From Hydrogenophilales bacterium (GTDB taxonomy: Bacteria; Pseudomonadota; Gammaproteobacteria; Burkholderiales; Thiobacillaceae), in assembly GCA_016195805.1 (NCBI GenBank), contig JACPYT010000009.1, positions 1-64,000 of the forward strand: 64,000 nt of DNA. Direction: 5' to 3'. A program made the position numbers and the translations under genes. Under the pieces are notes generated by a model. The model had not been told where the DNA came from and ran no database searches. It saw only the letters and a program-made list of their open reading frames with translations. Position 1 is the stretch's first letter. Every line of letters begins with the position of its first letter. This document shows positions 36,106 to 45,631 of this stretch, one piece after another.

Positions 36106-36468
36106 TCAAGCCGCCTGCGCCAACGTGAAATCGACGCGCACCTTGTCGAACGGACACACAATCTTTCCACTCTCGGTTTTCTCCAGCAGGCCGGTTTCCA
36201 GCAGGGCATGCACGTCACGATGCACGGATTTGACGTCCCGTTCCAGCCTGCGGGCCAACTCGCGCAGGCTCATTTCACCGGCGCCACTCATGGCTTCCAG
36301 CACACCCCAGCGCTTGGGGCTGATTTCGGAAAACAGCAGCTCGGGGCTGGCATAGCTGAAGGTGAATTGCTGGGTACGCCCGGATTGGGCAGCCTGGCGT
36401 ATGCCTTTTGCGCCTGCCCTGAGCGCGGCTTTCCAGTCGGGATTGATTTCGATGACGGCGGTTTTCAT
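36106..36468 (-). CDS. Winged-HTH antitoxin partner of a TumE-type toxin
   Basis: The 120-residue product has a clear winged helix-turn-helix in its C-terminal half (MSLRELARRLERDVKSVHRD, then VHALLETGLLEKTESGKIVC). The N-terminal part is an extended linker region. It overlaps the upstream toxin-like gene by four bases. DNA-binding proteins of this HVO_A0114-like type are regularly paired with TumE-like proteins, so I infer that it is the antitoxin and autoregulator. The toxin-first order is reversed relative to most type II pairs but occurs in this family. Confidence 0.75.
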   Translation of the reverse strand: MKTAVIEINPDWKAALRAGAKGIRQAAQSGRTQQFTFSYASPELLFSEISPKRWGVLEAMSGAGEMSLRELARRLERDVKSVHRDVHALLETGLLEKTESGKIVCPFDKVRVDFTLAQAA

Positions 36469-36746
36469 TCAACTCTCCTTTCAACTTCTGCCAGGAAATC
36501 GTCCAGCAGTTGGTCGATGGAAACAAAGCGGTAGACGAACTCTTTTCCGTCCAGATGCTTGTGGTCGCCCTTGCCGCGTTCATTGTCGAAGCCGACCAGG
36601 CGTTTCCCGTTCAGGACATACACCAGGCGATACTTGAAGGCATGATCACAAGGCGGTACCGGACAGGGCAGCTTCCATATCTTCATCTCGACCAGCCCGC
36701 CGTTGGGCAGGCGCTGACGATGCTGCTTGAGCAGTTCGGCCTTCAT
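36465..36746 (-). CDS. TumE-family toxin of a type II toxin-antitoxin pair
   Basis: The 93-residue product has the TumE-like (formerly DUF6516) pattern: KAELLKQHRQRLPNGGLVEM, IWKLPCPVPPCDHAFKYRLV, the central GFDNERGKGDHKHLDG, and a final YRFVSIDQLLDDFLAEV. Family members are annotated as toxins from their genetic pairing; biochemical activity here is not shown by sequence. It precedes the HTH gene with a 4-base overlap. A candidate promoter with inverted repeats lies immediately upstream. Confidence 0.75.
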   Translation of the reverse strand: MKAELLKQHRQRLPNGGLVEMKIWKLPCPVPPCDHAFKYRLVYVLNGKRLVGFDNERGKGDHKHLDGKEFVYRFVSIDQLLDDFLAEVERRVE

Positions 36747-36752
36747 GTTGGC

Positions 36753-36781
36753 ATTCTTGACAACAACAGGTTGGAAGTCAA
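36753..36781 (-). promoter_or_regulatory. Candidate promoter and operator of the TumE pair
   Basis: On the minus strand TTGACT (36781-36776) and AAGAAT (36758-36753) are 17 bases apart. An inverted repeat CTTGAC/GTCAAG (36782-36777 and 36761-36756) overlaps both elements, which would suit repression by the HTH product. Only six bases lie between the -10 and the ATG, so the toxin mRNA might be leaderless. Confidence 0.4.
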
Positions 36782-36811
36782 GCCGTAGTAGAACCTCACC
36801 CTCTCCCCCGG

Positions 36812-36836
36812 CCCCTCTCCCCTCAAGGGAGAGGGG
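36812..36836. repeat. Perfect hairpin downstream of radA
   Basis: CCCCTCTCCC (36812-36821) pairs with GGGAGAGGGG (36827-36836) around a CTCAA loop. It lies between the radA stop and the TumE promoter. It has no T tract. It resembles the dispersed CCCTCTCCC-type repeats of proteobacterial intergenic regions and could also end radA transcription. Confidence 0.6.
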
Positions 36837-36854
36837 AGCAGGTCATGGGAATGC

Positions 36855-38210
36855 TCAGCTTTCCCTGAACAAGCGGATCGCTTCATCCAGCCGTTGCACG
36901 GCATGAATCTCCATGCCGGCAATCTTCTGCTTGGGCTGGTTAGCCGCCGGCACGATGGCCTGGGTGAAGCCGAGCTTGGCGGCTTCCTTGAGGCGTTCCT
37001 GGCCGCGCTGTACCGGGCGGATTTCGCCGGCGAGGCCCACTTCGCCGAACATCACCAGCTTGTCGGGCAGCGGCTGGCTACGGAGTGACGACACGATGGC
37101 GGCGAGCACGGCGAGGTCGGCGGCGGGTTCGCTGATCTTGACGCCGCCGACGGCGTTGACGAACACGTCCTGATCGAAGCAGGCGATGCCGGCATGGCGG
37201 TGCAGCACGGCGAGCAGCATGGCAAGGCGGTTCTGCTCCAGGCCGACGGAGAGGCGGCGCGGACTCGGCGCGTGGCTGAAATCGACCAGCGCCTGGATTT
37301 CCACCAGCAGCGGCCGCGTGCCTTCCTGCGTGACGAGCACGCAGGAACCGGGCACCGGCTCGCCGTGGCGCGACAGGAAGATCGCCGAGGGGTTGGAGAC
37401 GCCCTTGAGGCCCTTCTCGGTCATCGCAAACACGCCGATTTCGTTGACCGCGCCGAAGCGGTTCTTGAACGCCCGGACGAGTCGGAATGACGAGCCGGTG
37501 TCGCCCTCGAAATACAGCACGGTATCGACGATGTGTTCGAGCACGCGCGGGCCGGCGATGGCGCCTTCCTTGGTGACGTGGCCAACGAGGATGATCGCGG
37601 TGCCGGTCTGCTTGGCGTGACGGGTGAGCTGCGCGGCGCATTCGCGCACCTGCGCGACCGATCCGGGGGCGGAAGTCAGCGCCTCGGAATACACGGTCTG
37701 GATCGAGTCGATGACCGCGACCTCGGGCTTCATCTCGGCCAGTTGCGCGAGGATCGCTTCGAGCCGGATTTCCGGCAGCACCGGCAGGTTGGTCTCGGGC
37801 AGGGAGAGGCGCCGCGCACGCAGCGCCACTTGGCGCGCCGATTCCTCGCCGCTGACGTAGAGGGTCTTCAGGTTGCCGGACAGGCCGGCCAAGGCCTGCA
37901 AGAGAAGCGTCGACTTGCCGATGCCGGGGTCGCCGCCGATCAGCACCACCCCGCCCGGCACCAAGCCGCCGCCGAGCACGCGGTCGAGTTCGCCGATGTC
38001 GGTGGCGATACGGCTTTCCTCCGAGGCTTCGACGTCGTGCAGGAATTGCGCGGTGCTGGTCGCCGCCAGCGAAGCGAAACGCGGCTTTGTCGACTCGGCG
38101 ATGGTCTCGACCAGGGTGTTCCAGGCGTTGCAATGCGGGCACTGGCCCTGCCACTTGGGCAGTGTACCGCCGCATTCTGTGCAGGTGTAGATCGTCTTGG
38201 TTTTGGCCAT
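36855..38210 (-). CDS. radA: DNA repair protein RadA (branch migration ATPase)
   Basis: RadA (Sms) is a RecA-like, DnaB-like helicase that promotes branch migration in recombinational repair. The 451-residue product has an N-terminal zinc finger (CTECGGTLPKWQGQCPHC, residues 10-27), Walker A GGDPGIGKST, the RadA-specific KNRFG motif (FKNRFGAVNEIGVF) and a C-terminal Lon-protease-like domain. All parts are complete. It sits between two toxin-antitoxin modules. Confidence 0.96.
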   Translation of the reverse strand: MAKTKTIYTCTECGGTLPKWQGQCPHCNAWNTLVETIAESTKPRFASLAATSTAQFLHDVEASEESRIATDIGELDRVLGGGLVPGGVVLIGGDPGIGKSTLLLQALAGLSGNLKTLYVSGEESARQVALRARRLSLPETNLPVLPEIRLEAILAQLAEMKPEVAVIDSIQTVYSEALTSAPGSVAQVRECAAQLTRHAKQTGTAIILVGHVTKEGAIAGPRVLEHIVDTVLYFEGDTGSSFRLVRAFKNRFGAVNEIGVFAMTEKGLKGVSNPSAIFLSRHGEPVPGSCVLVTQEGTRPLLVEIQALVDFSHAPSPRRLSVGLEQNRLAMLLAVLHRHAGIACFDQDVFVNAVGGVKISEPAADLAVLAAIVSSLRSQPLPDKLVMFGEVGLAGEIRPVQRGQERLKEAAKLGFTQAIVPAANQPKQKIAGMEIHAVQRLDEAIRLFRES

Positions 38211-38241
38211 CAGGCGTTATGTTTCTTCGTTGGGGTTTCGT

Positions 38242-38529
38242 TCACAGACCGACCTCGCGCTGATGGCGAATCGCCAGCACGCGCGCCACATCGCGAATTT
38301 CGTCATAGCGATACAACGCAATGTATCCGGTTTTTCCGCGCGAGATGACCAGTTCGCGCACTTGGCTCCCGCGACGCCTGCCAATGTTAGGGTGCAGGCG
38401 CAGTGTCTCTACCGCCGAAATGATAAGGGGGATGGTTTTTCTGGCGGATGGCGCATCCAGTTCGAGCAGAAAATCTTCTAGCCGGTCCAGATCGTCGAGT
38501 GCTTGCGGAGTATAGACGACCGCCGTCAT
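38242..38529 (-). CDS. RelE/ParE-family toxin
   Basis: The 95-residue product has the RelE/ParE fold pattern: VVYTPQALDDLDRLEDFLLE, HPNIGRRRGSQVRELVIS, then YIALYRYDEIRDVARVLAIR with a final HQREVGL. Whether it is a gyrase poison (ParE) or mRNA interferase (RelE) cannot be decided by eye. It is encoded 3 bases after a ribbon-helix-helix antitoxin gene in the usual antitoxin-first order. Confidence 0.88.
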   Translation of the reverse strand: MTAVVYTPQALDDLDRLEDFLLELDAPSARKTIPLIISAVETLRLHPNIGRRRGSQVRELVISRGKTGYIALYRYDEIRDVARVLAIRHQREVGL

Positions 38530-38532
38530 CGA

Positions 38533-38814
38533 TCAGATCTTGATCGGTTTGGGACGTTTGACTGGTTTGCCTTCGAGCTTGGCCAACAGATATTGATGCA
38601 CATCTTCCGCTGCATAGCCGAGTCCCGTTTCCGTCATTTCACGGTCAGCTTCGAGCGCCTCGGCCATGAACGCGGCGTAGGCCTCGGATTGCGCGACGCG
38701 CTCTTCCAGCGCTTCGATCATCCAGGCGTGGGGCGATTTACCTGCCGCCTCGGCCAGCGGGGCAATCCGCGCCTTGAGCGGTTCGGGCAATTTGAGCGTG
38801 GTGGTCGCAGCCAT
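38533..38814 (-). CDS. Ribbon-helix-helix antitoxin (CopG/ParD type)
   Basis: The 93-residue product begins with the DNA-contacting strand ATTTLKLPEPLKARIAPLAE and helices AGKSPHAWMIEALEERVAQS of an RHH domain. A helical toxin-binding tail with several Lys/Pro residues at the end follows. It would neutralise the adjacent toxin and repress its own operon. A well-placed promoter and a palindrome upstream support autoregulation. Confidence 0.87.
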   Translation of the reverse strand: MAATTTLKLPEPLKARIAPLAEAAGKSPHAWMIEALEERVAQSEAYAAFMAEALEADREMTETGLGYAAEDVHQYLLAKLEGKPVKRPKPIKI

Positions 38815-38830
38815 GACGATCCCCCGATTG

Positions 38831-38858
38831 TTGAGGTGTTACCAAAGTAGCACCTCAA
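38831..38858. promoter_or_regulatory. Palindromic operator of the RHH toxin-antitoxin operon
   Basis: Two 12-base arms with one mismatch, TTGAGGTGTTAC (38831-38842) and GTAGCACCTCAA (38847-38858), surround a four-base centre. The palindrome covers the -10 element, ends 16 bases before the antitoxin ATG, and is the size expected for two RHH dimers. Binding by the antitoxin is inferred from position. Confidence 0.7.
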
Positions 38859-38872
38859 TGGATGCCCGTCAA
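38844..38872 (-). promoter_or_regulatory. Sigma-70 promoter of the RHH toxin-antitoxin operon
   Basis: On the minus strand TTGACG (38872-38867, 5/6) is followed by exactly 17 bases and TACTTT (38849-38844), which has an extended-10 TGC in front. The -35 begins directly after the cysM stop codon, so the promoter sits at the end of the long core operon. Confidence 0.65.
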
Positions 38873-38873
38873 T

Positions 38874-39767
38874 TCAGGCCGGAAAAACGCCCGTCGACAG
38901 ATAGCGATCCCCGCGGTCGCACACGATGGAGACGATCACCGCGTTCTCGACTTCCTTCGACAGCTGCAGCGCAGCCCACAGCGCGCCGCCGGACGAGATG
39001 CCGGCGAAGATGCCTTCCTCGCGCGCCATGCGGCGGGTGGTCTCCTCGGCATTCAACTGGCTCACATAGATCATGTGGTCGACGCGGTCGTAATCGCAGA
39101 TTTTCGGCACGTATTCTTCCGGCCACTTGCGGATGCCGGGAATCTGCGAGCCCTCGGTGGGCTGCACGCCGACGATCTGGATGGCGGAATTCTGTTCCTT
39201 GAGGTAGCGCGAGCAGCCCATGATGGTGCCGGTGGTGCCCATGCTGGAGACGAAGTGGGTGATCTTGCCCTGCGTGTCGCGCCAGATTTCCGGGCCGGTG
39301 GTGCGGTAGTGGGCTGCGGGATTGTCGGGGTTGGAGAACTGGTCGAGGATCTTGCCGATACCCTGCTTCTCCATCGCGATCGCCAGGTCGCGCGCGCCTT
39401 CCATGCCGGCTTCCTTGCTCACCAGCTGCAGCTCGGCGCCGAATGCGCGCATGGTCTGGCGCCGTTCGATCGACAGGTGCTCGGGCATGATGAGGATCAT
39501 CTTGTAGCCGCGCATCGCCGCCGCCATCGCCAGCGCAATGCCGGTGTTGCCGCTGGTCGCCTCGATCAGGGTGTCGCCCGGCTTGATCTCGCCGCGCGCC
39601 TGCGCGGCGTCGATCATCGACAGCGCCGGGCGGTCCTTCACCGAGCCGGCCGGGTTGTTACCTTCGAGCTTGACGAGAATGGTGTTGCTGGTCGCGCCGG
39701 GCATGCGCTTCAGGCGCACCAGCGGCGTGTTGCCAACCGTATCCTCGATCGTCTTGTACGTGCTCAT
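38874..39767 (-). CDS. cysM: Cysteine synthase B (CysM)
   Basis: CysM is a PLP enzyme that makes cysteine from O-acetylserine and sulfide or thiosulfate. The 297-residue product has the PLP lysine Lys44 in [15 protein letters not shown], the phosphate-binding [17 protein letters not shown], and a C-terminal GVFPA end. It is shorter than CysK and carries the CysM-type [10 protein letters not shown] sequence. It is the last gene of the long leftward operon and overlaps hldD by four bases. Confidence 0.93.
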   Translation of the reverse strand: MSTYKTIEDTVGNTPLVRLKRMPGATSNTILVKLEGNNPAGSVKDRPALSMIDAAQARGEIKPGDTLIEATSGNTGIALAMAAAMRGYKMILIMPEHLSIERRQTMRAFGAELQLVSKEAGMEGARDLAIAMEKQGIGKILDQFSNPDNPAAHYRTTGPEIWRDTQGKITHFVSSMGTTGTIMGCSRYLKEQNSAIQIVGVQPTEGSQIPGIRKWPEEYVPKICDYDRVDHMIYVSQLNAEETTRRMAREEGIFAGISSGGALWAALQLSKEVENAVIVSIVCDRGDRYLSTGVFPA

Positions 39768-40762
39768 GTCTTCAGCAGATGTTCGATGTAACGCGCGGTG
39801 CCTTCTTCCACGCTGTAGAAGGACGCATCATACCCCGCCCCGCGCAGCGCCGAGATATCCGCCTCGGTGTAGCTCTGGTACTTGCCCTTGAGCGCGTCAG
39901 GAAAGGCGATGTAGCTGACGAGGCCCTGGGCCTGCATCTGCTCCAGCGTCAGGGCCGGCTGACCTTCCGCCGCGCGGCAGGCGTTGACCGCCGCCACCGC
40001 GACGTCGTTGAAGCTCTGGCAGCGCCCGGTGCCGACGTTGAAGATGCCGGACACGTCTGGGTGGTCGAGGAACCACAGGTTGACCCGCACCACGTCCTCG
40101 ACCGAGATGAAGTCGCGCCGTTGCTCGCCATTGGGATAGCCGTCGCAGCCCTCGAACAGTTTCACCCTGCCTTCGGCACGGTACTGGTTGAAGAAGTGGA
40201 AGGCCACCGAGGCCATGCGCCCCTTGTGCTGCTCGCGCGGGCCATAGACGTTGAAGTAGCGGAAGCCGGCGATCTGCGCGGTGCGCTCGCTCCACAGGCG
40301 GCGCACGCTCTGGTCGAACAGGAACTTGGAATAGCCGTAGACGTTGAGCGGCGACTCGAATTCGCGCGATTCGGAAAACACCCGCCCGGCCCCGTAGACG
40401 CTAGCCGACGAGGCATAGAGGAACTGCGCGCCCTCGTCCTGGCAGAACTTGAGCAGCGCGCTGGAGTAGCGGTAGTTGTTCTCCATCATGTAGCGGCCGT
40501 CGGTTTCCATGGTGTCGGAACACGCGCCCTCGTGGAAGATCGCCGCCACGGCGCCGTCAAGCACGCCCTCCTCGACCAGGTCGAGGAATTCGGTCTTGTC
40601 GAAGTAGTCGGCGATTTCGCAGTCGGTCAGGTTCCTGAACTTGTCCGCCTTGGTCAGGTTGTCGACCGCAATGATGTTGGTCTCGCCGCGTTCGTTGAGC
40701 GCCTTGACGATATTGGCGCCGATGAATCCGGCGGCGCCGGTGACGACGGTGTACTGGCTCAT
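39764..40762 (-). CDS. hldD: ADP-L-glycero-D-manno-heptose 6-epimerase (HldD)
   Basis: HldD performs the final epimerisation giving ADP-L-glycero-D-manno-heptose for the LPS inner core. The 332-residue short-chain dehydrogenase has the NADP site [20 protein letters not shown], the SSASVYG segment and the [10 protein letters not shown] catalytic Tyr-Lys pair. The HldD-typical [20 protein letters not shown] follows. It overlaps the hldE-type kinase gene and cysM by four bases each. Confidence 0.95.
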   Translation of the reverse strand: MSQYTVVTGAAGFIGANIVKALNERGETNIIAVDNLTKADKFRNLTDCEIADYFDKTEFLDLVEEGVLDGAVAAIFHEGACSDTMETDGRYMMENNYRYSSALLKFCQDEGAQFLYASSASVYGAGRVFSESREFESPLNVYGYSKFLFDQSVRRLWSERTAQIAGFRYFNVYGPREQHKGRMASVAFHFFNQYRAEGRVKLFEGCDGYPNGEQRRDFISVEDVVRVNLWFLDHPDVSGIFNVGTGRCQSFNDVAVAAVNACRAAEGQPALTLEQMQAQGLVSYIAFPDALKGKYQSYTEADISALRGAGYDASFYSVEEGTARYIEHLLKT

Positions 40763-41694
40763 GCTTCTTCTCCAAAAACTTCATCGGCCGTGGCGACCGC
40801 AGTGCCGAACTTGCCGACCACGATGCCCGCCGCGCGGTTGGCCAGACGCACGGCCTCGACGCCGCTCGCGCCGGCCGCCAGCGCCACGGCCAACGCGGCG
40901 ATCACGGTGTCGCCGGCACCGGAGACGTCGAACACTTCCTGCGCCCGCGTGGCTTCGTGGTGCGCGCCGGTGGCGTCGAACAGGCTCATGCCTTCCTCGC
41001 TGCGCGTCACCAGCAGGGCGTCCAGCTGGAAGCTCGCGCGCACCGCCGCGGCCTTGTCGGCGAGCTCGGTTTCGGATTTCCAGCTGCCGGCGACTTCGCG
41101 GAATTCACTGCGGTTGGGCGTGATCAGGGTGGCGCCGCTGTAGCGCGCCCAGTCATCGCCCTTGGGGTCGACCAGGATCGGCTTGCCGGCGGCGCGCGCC
41201 AGTTCGATCATGCGCGTGACGTGGGTCAGCCCGCCCTTGCCGTAGTCCGACAGGATCACCACGTCGCAGTCGGCCAGCAGTTGCGCATAGGCTTCGAGCT
41301 TGGCGGCCAGCACTTCGTGACCGGGCTGGGTCTCGAAATCGACGCGCAGCAGCTGCTGCTGGCGGCCGATGATGCGCAGCTTGGTGATGGTGGAAAACGC
41401 CGGATCCTCGTGCAATTGCACATCGAACGACTCGGCATCGAGTAGCGCGCGCAGCGCCTGCCCCGCCTCGTCGCGCCCGGCCACCGACAGCAGCGTGACC
41501 TGCGCACCGAGCGCCGCCGCGTTGCGCGCCACGTTGCCGGCGCCGCCGATGCGGTCCTCGTTGCGCGTGACGTGCACCACCGGCACCGGCGCCTCGGGCG
41601 AAATGCGCGAGACGTCGCCGAACCAGTAGCGGTCCAGCATCACGTCGCCCACCACCAGGACGCGGGCACGGCGGATGGCGTCACGCAAGGGCAT
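40759..41694 (-). CDS. rfaE1: D-glycero-beta-D-manno-heptose-7-phosphate kinase (HldE kinase domain, RfaE1)
   Basis: The 311-residue PfkB-family kinase phosphorylates heptose 7-phosphate at C1 on the way to ADP-heptose. It has [20 protein letters not shown] near the N-terminus, LITPNRSEF in the middle and the catalytic anion-hole motif [14 protein letters not shown] near the C-terminus. The adenylyltransferase domain fused in E. coli HldE is absent, so a separate RfaE2 is expected elsewhere. It is 12 bases after ugd. Confidence 0.93.
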   Translation of the reverse strand: MPLRDAIRRARVLVVGDVMLDRYWFGDVSRISPEAPVPVVHVTRNEDRIGGAGNVARNAAALGAQVTLLSVAGRDEAGQALRALLDAESFDVQLHEDPAFSTITKLRIIGRQQQLLRVDFETQPGHEVLAAKLEAYAQLLADCDVVILSDYGKGGLTHVTRMIELARAAGKPILVDPKGDDWARYSGATLITPNRSEFREVAGSWKSETELADKAAAVRASFQLDALLVTRSEEGMSLFDATGAHHEATRAQEVFDVSGAGDTVIAALAVALAAGASGVEAVRLANRAAGIVVGKFGTAVATADEVFGEEA

Positions 41695-41706
41695 TGGGCA
41701 TCCCCA

Positions 41707-43029
41707 TTACTGACGGCCGATCGGCAGGTAATCGAAGCCCATCTCGCGCATCGCCCGGGGTTCATACAGGTTGCGGCCGTCAAACACCAGCGGCGTCTTC
41801 AGCAGCGATTTCATGGTGTCGAAATTGGGGCTGCGGAATACTTTCCATTCGGTGACGATCAAGAGCGCGTCGGCGCCTTTCAGCGCGTCCATCGGGCTGT
41901 CGACCAGCAGCAGGTCGCTGCGCTCGCCATAGATGCGGCGGGTTTCTTCCATCGCCGCCGGATCGTAGGCCGAGACGCTGGCACCCATCGCCCACAGCGC
42001 TTCGAGCATGGTGCGGCTAGGCGCTTCGCGCATGTCGTCGGTGTTGGGCTTGAACGCCAGGCCCCACATGGCAAAGCGCTTGCCCTTGAGATCGGTGCCG
42101 AAGCGCGCGGTCAGCTTGTTGACGAGGATGTGTTTCTGCAACTCGTTGGCCTCTTCCACCGCGTCGAGCACGCGTAGGGTGATGCCGTTTTCCTGGCCGG
42201 TGCGGCGCAGCGCCTGCACGTCCTTGGGGAAGCACGAGCCGCCGTAGCCGCAGCCGGCGTAGAGGAAGTGGTAGCCGATGCGCGGGTCGGAGCCGATGCC
42301 GTGGCGCACCTGCTCGATGTCGGCGCCGAGCTTCTCGGCCAGCACGGCGAGCTCGTTCATGAAGGAAATGCGCGTCGCCAGCATGGCGTTGGCGGCGTAC
42401 TTGGTGAGCTCGGCGCTCTTCACGTCCATCACGGTGAGGCGGTCGTGGTTGCGCTGGAACGGCGCGTACAGCTGGCGCAGCAGTTGCGTCGCGTGCTCGC
42501 TGTCGGTACCGATGACGATGCGGTCGGGTTTCATGAAGTCGTCCACCGCCGCGCCTTCCTTGAGGAACTCGGGGTTGGAGGCGACGTTGAATTCAAGCGC
42601 GGCGCCGCGCTTCGCCAGTTCTTCCGTGAGCGCAGCGCGCACCTTGTCGGCGGTGCCGACCGGAACGGTGGACTTGTCGACCACCAGCTTGTAGTCGCTC
42701 ATGTGGCGGCCGATGTTGCGCGCAGCGGCGACGACGTACTGCAGATCGGCGGAGCCGTCCTCGTCCGGCGGGGTGCCGACGGCGATGAACTGGATCTGGC
42801 CGAAGGCGACCGACTCCTCGATGTCGGTCGTGAACGACAACCGGCCGGCGGCGACGTTGCGCTTCACCATGTCTTCCAGGCCCGGCTCGTAGATCGGGAT
42901 GCCGCCGGATTTCAGGATCTCGATCTTGTTGGGATCGACGTCGAGGCACAGCACCTCGTTGCCGACCTCGGCCAGACAAGTTCCGGTCACCAGGCCCACG
43001 TAGCCGGTGCCGATCACGGTAATTTTCAC
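41707..43029 (-). CDS. ugd: UDP-glucose 6-dehydrogenase
   Basis: This enzyme oxidises UDP-glucose to UDP-glucuronate, a precursor for exopolysaccharide or LPS sugars. The 440-residue product has the N-terminal NAD site ([20 protein letters not shown]) and the nucleophile Cys in [18 protein letters not shown] at about residue 260. The C-terminal UDP-binding domain has [20 protein letters not shown]. It lies 9 bases after pyrF and before the heptose genes, fitting cell-envelope sugar synthesis. Confidence 0.95.
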   Translation of the reverse strand: MKITVIGTGYVGLVTGTCLAEVGNEVLCLDVDPNKIEILKSGGIPIYEPGLEDMVKRNVAAGRLSFTTDIEESVAFGQIQFIAVGTPPDEDGSADLQYVVAAARNIGRHMSDYKLVVDKSTVPVGTADKVRAALTEELAKRGAALEFNVASNPEFLKEGAAVDDFMKPDRIVIGTDSEHATQLLRQLYAPFQRNHDRLTVMDVKSAELTKYAANAMLATRISFMNELAVLAEKLGADIEQVRHGIGSDPRIGYHFLYAGCGYGGSCFPKDVQALRRTGQENGITLRVLDAVEEANELQKHILVNKLTARFGTDLKGKRFAMWGLAFKPNTDDMREAPSRTMLEALWAMGASVSAYDPAAMEETRRIYGERSDLLLVDSPMDALKGADALLIVTEWKVFRSPNFDTMKSLLKTPLVFDGRNLYEPRAMREMGFDYLPIGRQ

Positions 43030-43038
43030 AAAATCCCC

Positions 43039-43734
43039 CTAAGCGTTCTGAATTTCGGTTTGGATTCGTTTCAATGCATCCAGCGGATCCGGCGCTCCCG
43101 TGATCGGGCGTCCGATCACCAGATCGGTCGCACCGGCACGCAGGGCTTCCGCTGGCGTCATCACGCGGCGCTGGTCGCCCAACTCGGCACCGGCCGGCCG
43201 GATGCCCGGCGTCACCAGACGAAAGTCCGCACCCAGGCTGGCGCGCAGCATGGACGCCTCCTGTGCCGAGCAGACCACGCCGTCGAGCTGGCAGGCCTGC
43301 GTCAGGCGCGCCAGCCGCAGCACCTGGTCGGCCGGCGCGTCGGCCACGCCGACCTCGGCCAGATCCTCGGCACTCATGCTGGTCAGCACCGTGACGGCAA
43401 TCAGCAGGGGCCGGCCGGGCAAGCCCGCCAGCGCCTCCTGCGCCGCGGTCATCATGCGGCGCCCGCCCGAGGCATGCACGTTCATCATCCATACACCCAG
43501 CCCCGCCGCGGCCCGGCAGGCCGCCGCCACAGTATTGGGAATGTCGTGGAATTTCAGGTCGAGGAACACCTCGAAACCGCGCGCCACCAAGGCACGCACC
43601 AGTTCCGGTCCCGCGACGGTGAAAAGTTCCTTGCCTACCTTCAAACGGCACAGCGCAGGATCGAGCCGCTCCACCAGCGCCAGTGCTTGCGTCGCATCGG
43701 CGAAATCCAGCGCGACGATAATTTTTTGTGTCAT
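43039..43734 (-). CDS. pyrF: Orotidine 5'-phosphate decarboxylase (PyrF)
   Basis: PyrF makes UMP in the last step of pyrimidine synthesis. The 231-residue product has the N-terminal [17 protein letters not shown], the catalytic [14 protein letters not shown] with its Asp-Lys-Asp set, and C-terminal VTPGIRPAG and [13 protein letters not shown] for phosphate binding. The frame continues far upstream over lapB, but ATG 43734 matches the family start. The lapB-pyrF pairing is widespread in proteobacteria. Confidence 0.95.
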   Translation of the reverse strand: MTQKIIVALDFADATQALALVERLDPALCRLKVGKELFTVAGPELVRALVARGFEVFLDLKFHDIPNTVAAACRAAAGLGVWMMNVHASGGRRMMTAAQEALAGLPGRPLLIAVTVLTSMSAEDLAEVGVADAPADQVLRLARLTQACQLDGVVCSAQEASMLRASLGADFRLVTPGIRPAGAELGDQRRVMTPAEALRAGATDLVIGRPITGAPDPLDALKRIQTEIQNA

Positions 43735-43772
43735 TCGTTGTTCCCTGATCCCCGGCCTCTGAATCCCGACCC

Positions 43773-44939
43773 CTAGGCCTCGCTCTCGCGCCGCTCGGGA
43801 TCGAAGCTGTCCCACCGTCCACATGCCGGGCAACGCCAGAAAAACTGCTTCGCCTTGAATCCGCAGCTGGCGCACTGGTAGCGCATCATGCGCTGGCTGT
43901 GCGACGCCACCAGGGTTTTTTCCACCTGCAACAGTTCGCGCGCGTCCGGTTCCGCGTTGACGAGTTCGGCTTCGAGCAGGCGATCCAGCGTACGCAGGCT
44001 CGGATTGCGCCGCAGTTCCTCGCGTGCGAGTTGGCTGGCTGCGGCGGCACCTTCGATTTCGGACACGGCCAGATACAGCGCGTTGAACACGTCCGGTGAC
44101 GGCTGCCGGGCATACAGTGCGCGCAGCCACTGCACCCCCTCTCCCAACCGTCCCAGCTGGCGATAACTGCCGAGCACGCGATCCACCACCAGCGCCATGT
44201 GCGCAGCGCTTTGCGTTTCGACCAGACGCCAGTTCGCGATGGCGGCCTCGTGCCGTCCTGCCGCCGCATCGAGGTCTCCCGCCATCAGGTTGGCGCGCAC
44301 CGACTGGCGGTTGCTGGACAGCGCCTGCTGCAGATGGGCAACGGCAGCGTCGGAATTGCCCCGGGCCGATTCGAGCAGCGCCAGTTCGCAATAAAAGTGG
44401 GCAATATCGGCGTTGAGCGGCTTGCTGGTGTCTTTTTCCAGCACGCGCGCAGCGTCGATGGCTTTTTGCCAGTCCTTCTCCTGCACGTAGATTTCCAGCA
44501 GGTAGGTGCGAGCCAGACCATGCTGCGAGGTTTCCAGCAGCTTGCCGAATACCTGCTCGGCACGATCGAGCAGGCCGGCTTTCAGGTAATCCTGGCCCAG
44601 TTCACTCATGGCGCGCAGACGCTGCTCCTCGACCAGACCCTCGCGTTCCAGCAGGTTCTCGTGCATGCGAATGGCGCGATCGAGTTCACCGCGGCGGCGG
44701 AACAGGCCGCCCAGCGCAAAGTGCAGGTCGATGGTTTCGGGTTCGAGCTTGACGACTTCCAGAAAGGCCTCGATGGCCTTGTCGGGTTGCTCGTTGAGCA
44801 GGAAATTCAGCCCGCGGAAATACGAATTGGGCAGCGCACGCGACTCGGTCACCACCTGGCGAATGTCGACCCGCGCGGCCAGCCAGCCGAGCGCAAAGAA
44901 CAGGGGAAATACCAGCAGCCACCAGAATTCGAATTCCAT
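43773..44939 (-). CDS. lapB: LPS assembly regulator LapB (YciM)
   Basis: LapB links the LpxC-degrading protease FtsH to the LPS synthesis rate. The 388-residue product has one N-terminal membrane helix ([20 protein letters not shown]), a series of TPR repeats from about residue 35, and a C-terminal rubredoxin-like metal knuckle (Cys356, Cys359, Cys370, Cys373). Length and layout match E. coli LapB. It follows lapA by 6 bases. Confidence 0.95.
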   Translation of the reverse strand: MEFEFWWLLVFPLFFALGWLAARVDIRQVVTESRALPNSYFRGLNFLLNEQPDKAIEAFLEVVKLEPETIDLHFALGGLFRRRGELDRAIRMHENLLEREGLVEEQRLRAMSELGQDYLKAGLLDRAEQVFGKLLETSQHGLARTYLLEIYVQEKDWQKAIDAARVLEKDTSKPLNADIAHFYCELALLESARGNSDAAVAHLQQALSSNRQSVRANLMAGDLDAAAGRHEAAIANWRLVETQSAAHMALVVDRVLGSYRQLGRLGEGVQWLRALYARQPSPDVFNALYLAVSEIEGAAAASQLAREELRRNPSLRTLDRLLEAELVNAEPDARELLQVEKTLVASHSQRMMRYQCASCGFKAKQFFWRCPACGRWDSFDPERRESEA

Positions 44940-44945
44940 GGCGGT

Positions 44946-45236
44946 TCAGACGGCCGGCATGTCGGTAATCTGCGCGATCGTGTCGGCCTCGCCCGCCTGC
45001 GGCCTGCGCGCAATTTCGCGCCGCAGGCGGAACAGGGTGGGCAGCAGGGCGAGCATCCCGGTCAGCGCGCCGAGGACGAACGCCAGTCCCAGCATGACGA
45101 TCAGCGGCGCCTGCCACACGTAGCCGAGATAGGAATAGAACGTCGCCGTATGGCTGTTTTTCAGGGCAAAACCCAGCACCAGCAGGAATACCAGCAGTTT
45201 GAGCGCCAGCCCCAGATAACGTGTGAGATTTTTCAT
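44946..45236 (-). CDS. lapA: LPS assembly protein LapA (DUF1049)
   Basis: This 96-residue inner-membrane protein has two hydrophobic helices (GLALKLLVFLLVLGFALKNS and PLIVMLGLAFVLGALTGMLA) followed by a short basic cytoplasmic tail (RLRREIARRPQ). This is the DUF1049 layout of LapA. ATG 45236 is preferred over an in-frame codon at 45263 because the upstream residues are polar and not conserved in type. It lies downstream of the ihfB terminator and directly before lapB. Confidence 0.9.
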   Translation of the reverse strand: MKNLTRYLGLALKLLVFLLVLGFALKNSHTATFYSYLGYVWQAPLIVMLGLAFVLGALTGMLALLPTLFRLRREIARRPQAGEADTIAQITDMPAV

Positions 45237-45290
45237 GAATGATCGCGTGTGGTTGGCGCCCATTCTACCTTTGCAGGGGCAATAGAAAAA

Positions 45291-45317
45291 GAAAACGGCG
45301 CAATCTGCGCCGTTTTC
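45291..45317. terminator. Intrinsic terminator or attenuator between ihfB and lapA
   Basis: GAAAACGGCGCA (45291-45302) pairs perfectly with TGCGCCGTTTTC (45306-45317) around a three-base loop, with A/T runs at both stem ends. Read leftward it ends the rpsA-ihfB transcript, though the runs are short (four T in the stem), so read-through to lapA is possible. Confidence 0.75.
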
Positions 45318-45343
45318 ACTGCCTTGGACAACTTAAAGAAAGC

Positions 45344-45628
45344 TTAAAGCGGAAAATCCACCCGGTCGCGCAACTCCTTGCCCGCCTTGAAATGCGGCAC
45401 ATACTTCGCCGGCACTTGCACGCGCTCGCCCGACTTGGGGTTGCGCCCGAGACGGGCGGGTCGAAAGCTCAGACTGAAGCTGCCGAAACCGCGGATTTCG
45501 ATACGCTCGCCGCGCGACAGGTTTTTCGCCAGCGCGTCGAGGATCGTTTTCACCGCCATCTCGATATCCGCAACCGAAAATTGCGAATGCCGCGCTGCCA
45601 GTTGAGCAATCAGCTCGGACTTGGTCAT
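45344..45628 (-). CDS. ihfB: Integration host factor subunit beta
   Basis: IHF is a DNA-bending heterodimer. The 94-residue product is a HU/IHF protein with [20 protein letters not shown] at the N-terminus, the IHF-beta-type [20 protein letters not shown] and the DNA-arm segment [20 protein letters not shown]. It follows rpsA by 3 bases, the conserved rpsA-ihfB arrangement. Confidence 0.96.
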   Translation of the reverse strand: MTKSELIAQLAARHSQFSVADIEMAVKTILDALAKNLSRGERIEIRGFGSFSLSFRPARLGRNPKSGERVQVPAKYVPHFKAGKELRDRVDFPL

Positions 45629-45631
45629 GGA

